From Cavia porcellus (taxonomy: Eukaryota > Chordata > Mammalia > Rodentia > Caviidae), in contig NW_026947496.1 of assembly GCF_034190915.1 (NCBI RefSeq), forward strand, positions 55,314,501 to 55,378,500: a stretch of 64,000 nt of DNA, read 5' to 3'. Below the pieces are notes generated by a model, which saw only the letters and a list, made by a program, of their open reading frames with translations, did not search any database and was not told the origin of the DNA. The position numbers and the translations under genes are program-made. The first letter of the stretch is position 1, and every line of letters begins with the position of its first letter. Positions 56,209 to 64,000 of the stretch are shown one piece after another.

Positions 56209-56689
56209 AGGACTTTCTCCTTTGTAACTCAGTCACCATGTCATAAAGAAGCCCAGGCCACACAGCGTTGGTTATAGACACTGGAGGGACAGTTCCAGCC
56301 AGTGTCTGCCGAGAGGTGGTATTCATGAATGTAAGTATGCATGGCCTTACACCAAGCCAGTCCTAAGTTTCTGCCTCTTTTCTCCAAGTCCCAAGTCACC
56401 AAGGAGCAGAGAGAAACTGGCCCCTCTGTGTCCTATCAGATTCCCAATCCACAGACTCCAGGAGCGTAACCCATGAGTCGGTGCTTAATACCACTAAATT
56501 CTGGAGCAAGCTGTTCTGCAGCCATGGCAACTGAATCCCCTCTTCAGGCTCCCTTGCAGAAAAGAACAATGGGCTTGAGACGAATCAAGTGACACACACT
56601 CCCAAATCAGTTATCCACTGACAGCCACGGATGTTCACTAGCTGTGAACTTGGGCACCTCATTTCCTAATCTCTTCCCGTGTAGAAACT
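56209..56689. other. Unique-looking DNA
   Basis: A weak LTR-like fragment is possible at 56490-56600 ('accactaaattctggagcaagctgttctgcagcc', 'ggctcccttgcagaaaagaacaatggg'). Confidence 0.35.
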
Positions 56690-56965
56690 AAACGGACGAG
56701 GCTGGGTGATTTCTAAAACCCTGAGAAGCTTGGGAGTCCTACCAACACTTCACCGGATGAATCATCCAATTAGAAACATGTCAATTGATATGGCAAGAGG
56801 TGAACTTTTTAATTGAAATACTTGATTTTTTCCCAGCCCTTCTAGGCGGTGAACTCAGCTAAAGCCATTAGGGAGGCAAAGAGGCTCCTCTAATGCATAA
56901 TTCATGAAAGAAGAGTGGGTTTGACCCAGCAGGTCATTTGGAATAAAAATGCCATAAAAATAAAA
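56690..56965. promoter_or_regulatory. Strongest candidate conserved noncoding / enhancer element
   Basis: Repeat-free block packed with homeodomain-type sites: CCAATTAG (56766-56773), TCAATTGA (56781-56788), TTTAATTGAA (56808 on), and TAATGCATAATTCAT (56891-56905), which resembles a POU/OCT dimer site. It also has AGCAGGTCATTTG and several AATAAAA runs. The even, non-decayed look suggests selection, but this is inference until aligned across species. Confidence 0.4.
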
Positions 56966-57370
56966 TCTGTTACCCACCCCACCCCCACCCCCTGCCTCCC
57001 CATCCCTTCCACCAGCTAATGGAGGGGAAAGAGTGAATTAAACTGGAGTTCAGGTCAAAGGTTCTGGTGCTCCTTCCACAGTGGTCATTCTCTCCCACTG
57101 CCCAAGTGACACTGGCAGTAAAGATGTTTGGGCACTTCTGTCCCCACCCTCCGGTCAGGTGTCCTGAGTGATGAGGCCTCTCTTCCTCCCCTGGGGGGAT
57201 GACCTCACCTTCTAATGGCCTCCCAATTAGGAGACACCCTGTCCACTTCCAAAGCAGCAGGGAACTCCCCAAAGGGCCAACCTGTTTCCTGGAGGCAGAG
57301 GGAAAACAGCAGACAGCCTATAATTAGTATAATAACCTGTTCAGCTTCCACCTGCCTGTGATTTCCCCAG
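56966..57370. other. Unique-looking DNA
   Basis: C-rich (CCACCC)n-like patch 56973-56998. Otherwise nothing. Confidence 0.4.
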
Positions 57371-57374
57371 CTTG

Positions 57375-57465
57375 TTCAGCCATTCACTCACTCAGGCAAC
57401 AAATATTTACCGAGCAGCTGTGATGTGCGAGCCCTGGTGATACCACAGGTCCCCCGGAAGGAGCT
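57375..57465 (-). repeat. L2 LINE 3'-end fragment
   Basis: 'cattcactcactcaggcaacaaatatttaccgagcagctgtgatgtgcgagccctggtgatacc'. Confidence 0.8.
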
Positions 57466-59060
57466 AACGATTTGTGTGCAAGCAATTAATTAAGGAAGTA
57501 CTCTCCAGGGGGTCTGACAGGCAGCTGGGCGGAGCAGGAGGGAAGGAAGGACGCCAAGAGAAGGTGGTTTTGCAGTGAAGGCCAGGCTCAGCCTGACCCT
57601 GCAAGTACTCGGGAGTATACCTCTGAGCTGGTGTCCACTCAGAGCATGAGAGCATGGGATCTGGGTTTTCACACTTCTGCAGTAGACAGCTTGTGAGAAA
57701 GACTGCCTTGGTAGGAGTAGGAATCCCAGGCCCTTTCGACCTGGCACATGCAGGCAAGGTGGCTGCACCAGTCTGTGGACAGGCCTTCAGAAGTCCCGGG
57801 TGCTGCTGGTAGAAGCAAAATATAACAAAAGCCAGGAGCAGTCATTTTTCCACTCCATCCCTGGCATACTAGCCTTATCTCACCTTGAAATTGCAATATG
57901 GCTCCTGCGGCTCCAAATATCTCATCATCTTACAATATCCAAGGGGAAGAAGGAATGAGGAGGGAGCTAGCCCTCACCCTACAGATCTGACTTGCCGGGG
58001 AAGCCTGCAGGAGACTTTTCAGATGTCCTATCTATCAGAAGTGGGTCAATGCATGCTTTTAAATCAGTCACCACTTACAGAGAACAGGATTGCCATGAAT
58101 GGTTTTCTAGACTGTGGATATGTCCCCTGCCCTGAGCATCTTGCCCACCCACTTGACATCTAATGGACTCTATGTTAGTAAGGAAGAATGGGGATGTGGC
58201 TTTTGGGTAGACAGTGAACCATGTCTATGATAATCCCAATCAGGGCACCATACTCTCTGGGTCATGGTGATTGGCTCCGGATGGGCACATTACTCAAGCT
58301 AAACCACTGAGAGCTGCTCCTAAAAATTTTGCTTTAGTCATCAAGAAGGTCTTACTCCTTCCTGAGACAAGAGTTAACACTGCCATCTTGGTACCAGGAA
58401 GTACCAAAGAATAAAGAAAATGCAAGAAGGAAAATGGTTCCTGACTCAAGGAAAAAGCAGGCAGACCTGGCCTCACGAAATTCACAGTCAAACAGGAAAC
58501 ACAGGTACCCAATAAAGATGTATAAGTGTAATCTGAGCTACGAGGGTCAAGTATAGGGAACTCACAGACCGTGTGAGCAAAGGGCCAGCCCTGTGTGTTA
58601 GGTCCACAAAGGCTCCCTGGGGCAAGTGGTTCAAGCACAGTTTGAAAAGTGGCTGTGCTGTCCACCTCCAGACCACCCTGTGACCCTTGATCTTGCAGAC
58701 AGCAGGGGGGCGCCTAGGGTTCCCTGGAGATGTGGCTGTGTTTCAGACCTGTGCAACTGTCCTACAAGCTTTCACCCTCTCCCTCAGCCCTCTCTTCCCT
58801 CCATCTTTCCTTCACTGAATTTGTTCACAAGCTGCAACATGGATCAGCCCCGTCCCCACCACTCCAGAAGACTTTAGTTCCAGAGACTGTGACTTCTTGC
58901 ATTCAGAAGTGTAATTTAATCCCCTCACTGCCTGTGTAAACTGGAGGAGTCAGATGGGATCTCAGGTCATCACCGAGCTGAGAGGAACTGGCATGGAGAC
59001 CCTGCAGGCGAAGAGCACCTCTCACCTCCTCAGAAAGCACTGCTCTCCTGGCTTGGTGCA
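57466..59060. other. Mostly unique DNA
   Basis: An old-LTR-like segment at about 58235-58330 ('ggtgattggctccggatgggcacattactcaagctaaaccactgagag') is faint. No gene recognised. Confidence 0.4.
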
Positions 59061-59064
59061 GGAG

Positions 59065-59200
59065 GGAGGAACAGCCTGGCTTCAGAGGTCCTGGTGCCAC
59101 CAGCTCCTGCCAGCTCTGTGGTCTCAAACAAGTCTCTAAGCCTCAGTTTCCTACTATGAACTGCGCCTTTCCCATCTTCAAGGGCTTGGAGAGCGTCAAG
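59065..59200 (+). repeat. MIR SINE (diverged)
   Basis: 'ccaccagctcctgccagctctgtggtctcaaacaagtctctaagcctcagtttcctactatg'. Confidence 0.65.
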
Positions 59201-59485
59201 GTGTTCTCAGTGAGTGTGCAGATGGTGACTCATCGTCACACACGTTCACTCCTTCACCGTATTCCCCAGCCCCAGCCCCAGCCCTGGCCCCAAGCAGAAG
59301 GGCTGAATCTGACTCCCCCTGCCAACCATATCACCATCACCAAGATCTGGCATCTACCACAACAGCTTCCGTGGCAGACACTAAGGAATGGCATGATTAG
59401 CACAGGGCTAATGACAAGGGCCACTGTGCCTCAAGGCTGTCACTTCCCTTATTTGGGGCTGACTGATCTGCTCCTTTAAGATGTA
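59201..59485. other. Unique-looking DNA
   Basis: CCCCAG repeat patch at 59265-59292. Nothing else. Confidence 0.4.
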
Positions 59486-59487
59486 GG

Positions 59488-59840
59488 TTAGCTGGTTTTC
59501 TGTGCTGCAGAAGGATACCTGTTCTGGGTAATTGAGTAAAGAAAGAGATTTATTCAGCTCACAGTTCTGGGAGCCCAGGAGCATGGCACCTGCCTTTGCT
59601 TGGCTTCTGGTGATGGCGTCATGTTGCCCCACACAAGGTGGGAAAGCAAAGGTGTGTGTGGACAGGAAAGGGGACCACAGTTTTTGCAGCAGTTAACCCC
59701 TTCCATAGAGAAAGGCACTGATCCATTCATTAGGGCTCCACCCCCATTACCCAAACCCCTCCACAAGACTCCCACCTCCCAACACTGCTGCACAGATAGT
59801 AAGCCTGCACACAAGTTTTGGTGGAATCAAAACTTATTTA
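59488..59840 (-). mobile_element. MaLR LTR (MST/MT-like), antisense
   Basis: The minus strand runs from 'tttgattccaccaaaacttgtgtgcagg' via 'agcagtgttgggaggtgggag' to 'cccagaactgtgagctgaataaatctctttctttactcaattacccagaacagg'. This is the standard MaLR plan, including AATAAA. Confidence 0.85.
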
Positions 59841-60172
59841 AAGCTTCACCTTGACTCCAAAATCTAAATGCTTCAGTGGCCCTGGAACTTCTTACTAGAA
59901 ACCACAGGCACCTTATAATATATGTAGTAGTGCCTCCTTCACCCAATGCTATGGCCCACAAGATCACTGAAGGGCCCCGGAATTGTGCCACCAGGACAGG
60001 ACAACTTGCAAGGTGATTGCTAAGACTAACTCTGTCAATCATCAGGCACCTATCCAGATGACATCAGGATAAGCTCCCAACACGGCAGTGATAGTCTTTA
60101 AAATTAAAAGCTGGACAGGAGTTTCTGATCCTTACCAACCCAAATAAAGGGCAGTTCTCCAAAGAATTACGT
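59841..60172. other. Unique-looking DNA between two LTRs
   Basis: Nothing recognised. Confidence 0.4.
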
Positions 60173-60174
60173 TA

Positions 60175-60525
60175 TTCATTTGGCGCTGTCATTTGGGACC
60201 AGAATATTCCTTAAAAGGCCCTATATTAAAGCTTGGTCTCCAGCCTGTGGTGCTCGGAGAGGTGGTAGAAGCTTTAAGAGGCGGGCTGAGTTGGATTTCT
60301 TCCTGTGTTGTGAGGATGTGCCTCTGAAGGGGGTGTGGGCAGCCTGGTCCTTCCCTGAGGTGAGGAGCTTACCATGTGCCCCACACTGGGATGTGCTACG
60401 TTGTCATGGGCCCCAAAGCAATGGGGCCTCCCACACTGTGAGTCAAAATAAAACATCCCTCTTCTTCATAAGCTGCTTTTTTTGGGTGTGTGTTACAGGA
60501 ACCAAGATGCACTGACACACATGAG
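60175..60525 (+). mobile_element. Rodent MT-type MaLR LTR
   Basis: 'ccttaaaaggccctatattaaagcttggtctccagcctgtggtgctcggagaggtgg' and 'ccacactgtgagtcaaaataaaacatccctcttcttcataagctgc' with the end 'gtgtgttacaggaaccaagatgcactgacaca'. Confidence 0.85.
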
Positions 60526-60555
60526 AGTAACACTGCAACGAATAGCACAGCAAGG

Positions 60556-60580
60556 GACACACACACACACACACACACAC
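60556..60580 (+). repeat. (CA)n microsatellite
   Basis: Pure CA run. Confidence 0.95.
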
Positions 60581-60581
60581 C

Positions 60582-61057
60582 CCGTACGGGGTGGGCATAG
60601 TCAAGGAAATGGATGAAAGCCTGTGGTCAAAGGTGAAGATAGGGAGATTCCCCCAGTTAACCTGAAACACTAATCCTGGAGTCACAGGACTGATGACAGT
60701 GGTGTCAGCCTGACGCTGGACAGGCAAAGGCGCAGATGTCCTCCCACAGGTACTTTTACTATGAGCTTATGCCGTCTCTGCAAAAGCTGGTGATCTTGGC
60801 AGAGGTTTTGTGCACCGCTATCAGGCAGTCCTGCCTAAGGACTCATCCTTCTTAACTGCTGACTTCTTTCTTTCTTTCTTTTTGTTAGGATTGGCATGAG
60901 CAACTCCATTTTGAGTCTGATGACCACATTTCTTTCATTTAGATGCTATAACCAACAGGCTGGGGGCCGTGGCTGATCTTAATCTTCTCAACCCTCAGCT
61001 TTCTGACTATGCCCAAGGTTAACTAAGAGTTCCCAAGAGAAGGAGTGGGACTTTGGG
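60582..61057. other. Unique-looking DNA
   Basis: A (TTTC)n patch lies at 60867-60882. Nothing else. Confidence 0.4.
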
Positions 61058-61073
61058 AGATTTGGGACACTGT

Positions 61074-61157
61074 GGGGCTGGGGATTTAGCCCAGCAGCAT
61101 AAGCACCCGCCTTGCAAGCAGGCAGTCATGAGTTCGATCCCTGATAAAAAAGGAAAA
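61074..61157 (+). mobile_element. Young ID SINE with target-site duplication
   Basis: Sense ID from GGGGCTGGGGATTTAGCCCA with perfect box B GAGTTCGATCC and an A-rich tail. Flanks AGATTTGGGACACTGT (61058-61073) and AGATTTGGGGCACTGT (61158-61173) are a 16-bp duplication with one mismatch. Confidence 0.97.
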
Positions 61158-61249
61158 AGATTTGGGGCACTGTACATACATGTTTTTCTGAGTCCCCACT
61201 TCAGATAGACCAGGACAACTTCTTAATATTTTATTTTATTTTAAGTTTT

Positions 61250-61375
61250 CATTTTTTTTTTTTTTTTTTTTTTTTTGAGGCAGGGTCTCATTATGTAGCT
61301 TAGGCTGAACCTGAACTCACTATGTAGTCCAGGCTGGTCTCAAACTCACAGCAATCTTCCTGCCTCAGCCTCTCT
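61250..61375 (-). mobile_element. B1 SINE with internal duplication and long T tail
   Basis: A T-run at 61252-61276 is the antisense A tail. Two related 29-base units follow ('tcattatgtagcttaggctg' / 'tcactatgtagtccaggctgg'), then 'cttcctgcctcagcctc', where it is truncated. Confidence 0.9.
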
Positions 61376-61704
61376 TACTATTTTAGAAATAAATATTCTG
61401 AATAAGAATTTTTTTAAAAGATGGTTTCCAAGTAAGAGAGAGAGGTTGGGCAAATGGGTTGTCAAGCTGTCCATTTTTTAAGATTTGACAAATTACCTGT
61501 AGTTGAGAACTGTAGATACATCTTTGTTCCAATGGCTTCAAAGACAGTCTTTCCATAGTGGATCCATTCGCTCTGTGTCAGCTATTTCTTAATACAAAAT
61601 AATCTTAAAGGAACTGGTGCTAAGATAAAAGATGCTTTAGAGTAGTGGTACCTCACTTCAGCATGCCCGTGGGTCGCCTGGGGAGTGTGTTAAAAATCCA
61701 AACT
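61376..61704. other. AT-rich unique DNA
   Basis: Nothing recognised. Confidence 0.4.
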
Positions 61705-61901
61705 GTTAGCCAGACACAGTGGCTCATGGCTATAATCCCCGTACTCTGGCAGGCTGAGACAGTAGGATCACAACTTTGAGCTCAGCCTACACAACTTAGT
61801 GACTTAGCAAGATCCTGTCTCAAAATAAAAAATAAAAGAACTGAAGATGTAGCTCAGTATTCAATCTCCAGTGCTAAAAAAAAAAAAAAAAAAAAAAAAA
61901 T
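61705..61901 (+). mobile_element. Composite B1-ID SINE with long A tail
   Basis: B1 'agccagacacagtggctcatggctataatccccgtactctggcaggctgag', linker 'tctcaaaataaaaaataaaag', short ID 'aactgaagatgtagctcagtattcaatctccagtgct', then an A run to 61901. Confidence 0.92.
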
Positions 61902-62305
61902 CAGACTCCCAGGGCCCTACATTGAGGGTAGTGATGGCAAGCACTGTCTTGGAGCTCAGCACTGGGACTGGGCGCCCCTCCATCAGTCAGCAGCCCTGGA
62001 ACTGGAGCACACTGGGTAGCCTCTCTGTGTCTCTGCTTCCTTATATATATTAGGTACCCAGTCGAGAGCTGTGAGGTTCACACAGATTAGAAGTGTAAGC
62101 CCTAGGATGGGAGCTGCATTTAAATGCTTCAGCAGTGTGAGTTATTATAGTACTAGGGTGGAGCAGGCAGCCCAGGGTGTCTCCACATAGGAGAAACACG
62201 GATTACACTTTGAGGACTGGGTGCCTCAGCCGTGCAGAGCAGCCTTCGTTAGCTTGAGGTGACTCCTATCTCTAAAAACAGTCAAGCAATGTTACAGTGC
62301 TCACT
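61902..62305. other. Unique-looking DNA
   Basis: Nothing recognised. Confidence 0.4.
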
Positions 62306-62309
62306 ACAC

Positions 62310-62725
62310 AAACTGGTACACACCGGTCCCCAGCTCAAGCAGTGTTAGAGATGAGGCTTTTGGCAGGTGATTGGACCACGAGAACTCTAACTTCAAGAGA
62401 GAATGAATCCATCTTTGGGTTCCTAACACGAAGGCATTCTTGGGAGGTGATGGACACTTACCAGAAAGGGCCTCCCTGGAGGAAGGGCACCCTGGAGAAT
62501 GACCTTGGGGACTCTATCAGGTCCCTAATCCTTTCCTCCTCTCTGATTCTTCCTATCTCTGTCCGCTTCCTGGTTGCCATTAGGTGAGCAGGTTTCCTCT
62601 TCCACCTGCAGGGCCAGCTGACCATGGGCAGAACCTCTAAAACTAAGAGCCAAAGCAAACCTTTCCCCTTTTAACTTGTTATTCTCAGGTATTTGGTCAC
62701 AGCAACAAAATACTAACACAGGAGT
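62310..62725 (+). mobile_element. Rodent MT-type MaLR LTR (diverged)
   Basis: 'tttggcaggtgattggaccacgagaactctaac', 'tgggaggtgatgg', 'ggttgccattaggtgagcagg' and the end 'cccttttaacttgttattctcaggtatttggtcacagcaacaaaatactaacacagg' follow the MT LTR plan. Confidence 0.8.
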
Positions 62726-63395
62726 GAGGTGCTTTTGCATCTCTCAAGCTATATGTGTGTCTGAAAAGGCAACAGTGATTTTTTCCTCAAGTGGAAATAA
62801 GTTGTTATTCAAATTAGACATGGAAATGCTAATTACCCCCATCAAGAAGGTCAGATGGATTGTGAGAAAAAACACCAACTTATAAATAATTCTAAACCTG
62901 AGGGAAAAAACTGGTAGTGTATTGTTCTCACAAATACACACACACACAAGCACTCAAACACAAAAACAGGATTTTCTTTTATTATAATCACTCTGTTCCT
63001 TTAATAATGTGACAAGAACATATTTTCATGTCAATACACATGGCCCTATGACATTTATTTTAATTCTGCTCCCTATTCCAACGAGCGGACATAATGTCAT
63101 TTATCTACCCAAACCCTAATGGCCAGGCATTTAGGTTATTTCCTGTCTTGCCGGGCTGCTAATGGATGGTTCTGGGAAGCTCCAAGGGATGTGCTCCTGT
63201 GGTGCTCTGCACCATTCTCTCGGTGACACTGAACATGTGTAGATTCTGCTTAGAGTCGTCCTCCCTTGAATTCGGAAAGCTCAGACAAAGCAGGCTGCGC
63301 CTGCCTGACTCCTGCCTGGCACAGCGCCTGGACAATGAAACAGGACAGGAAGGCCAGGACTTCAATCCCTCTGCTTAGAGGCCGCACACAAACCC
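62726..63395. other. Mostly unique DNA with a possible L1 tail
   Basis: (CA)-rich 62933-62950. 'tggccaggcatttaggttatttcctgtcttgcc' near 63120-63155 resembles the L1 3' UTR 'catttaggttgtttcc' motif, so an old L1 fragment covering about 63000-63160 is plausible. Confidence 0.4.
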
Positions 63396-63399
63396 AGCT

Positions 63400-63560
63400 C
63401 TACTTCCAAAGGGCTCCGAGACTTTGGCAGCTAATTAGCCTGAAGACCTTATTTCCTCCTCTGTAAAATGGGCATAGCGCAGGTAGTATCTCATGGGCTT
63501 GCTCAGAGCAGCCTCAATCACATCTTAGCAGGGTGCCAAATATATATTAAGTCTTCACTA
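63400..63560 (+). repeat. MIR SINE
   Basis: 'acttatttcctcctctgtaaaatgggcatagcgcaggtagtatctcatgggcttg' type core (63445-63500), with a 3' end 'gggtgccaaatatatattaag'. Confidence 0.8.
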
Positions 63561-64000
63561 CTTACAAGGCACTCACCAAATATTTCAGTTAGCTGCTAAA
63601 GAATCATACATAAATTTGTGCCCTAGTCAGAACTCTTTAGGACCAGTGCCTAAGATCAGAAGGGCTACATTCCTTAAAGATTTTTAATTCATAGTATGCA
63701 ATTGCCCTCTGGACATTTCATCCACCCACAAACTCTACGAATGCCATTTGCTCTTCCTCACCACAAAATAAGTGGCTGTGTGGGTTTCCTGGTTCTCCTC
63801 TCTGATGAAATAAGAGACTGGGGCCACTTGGCAAGTGTTGCAGGACACACAGGAAAGGGGAGCCTGACTCATTGCCCCTCTGGGGAAGAGCGACATGATG
63901 TCCCACAGGGCAGATAAGCACCCTGTGTCTCCTGGCTACATCATAGGAGACCTGCCTGAACTTTAGAGACACGTCTGCCCAGGGTTATCAACAGGATATT
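63561..64000. other. Unique-looking DNA to the window end
   Basis: Nothing recognised. Frames at 63696-63972 on opposite strands overlap without motifs. Confidence 0.4.

Overview
This window is mammalian nuclear DNA, almost certainly from a rodent. It holds no complete protein-coding gene that I can recognise. Open frames are short, lie on all frames and often run through old repeats. There are no ribosome binding sites, operons, tRNA/rRNA genes, CRISPR arrays or phage-type modules. The rodent call rests on many B1 SINEs (several with the 29-bp internal duplication), tRNA-Ala-derived ID SINEs, composite B1-ID elements, and MT-type MaLR LTRs. The ID wording ('gatttagctcagcggcataagc' type) and the composite SINEs suggest a non-murid rodent, perhaps a mole-rat or guinea-pig relative. 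That species guess is an inference from memory.

Layout. 0-0.4 kb: possible last exon of a minus-strand gene (acceptor, 55 codons, stop, AATAAA). 1.7-9.3 kb: MLT1 and other LTRs, an L1 fragment, MIRs, an ID insertion. 9.7-10.7 kb: L1 3' end and SINEs. 11-16.5 kb: mostly unique, with a promoter-like CCAAT/CRE/TATA cluster at 14.1 kb. 16.5-23.2 kb: MLT1 split by a SINE, several B1s, a Tigger fragment, and an LTR-like stretch with a duplicated CCAAT box and TATA box. 23.4-31.6 kb: MIR/L2 relics, a GATA microsatellite and non-repetitive AT-rich blocks. 32-36.2 kb: dense SINE cluster with a (GT)n tract. 36.2-45 kb: largely unique, several homeodomain-motif-rich blocks, an antisense LTR and a hAT-like relic. 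45.2-45.7 kb: two mariner transposase 3' ends in inverted orientation. 47.7-52.5 kb: rodent MT LTR and two young ID insertions with clean target-site duplications. 52.9-55.8 kb: L2 sequence and a small CpG-rich block. 56.7-57 kb: the strongest enhancer-like block. 59.5-62.7 kb: three MaLR LTRs plus ID, B1 and B1-ID SINEs.

Overall this reads as intron or intergenic DNA with candidate regulatory islands, possibly upstream (in the minus-strand sense) of the putative terminal exon at the left edge. Repeat classes are assigned by eye from remembered consensus shapes. Boundaries are approximate, and family names should be taken at the level of class unless stated otherwise.
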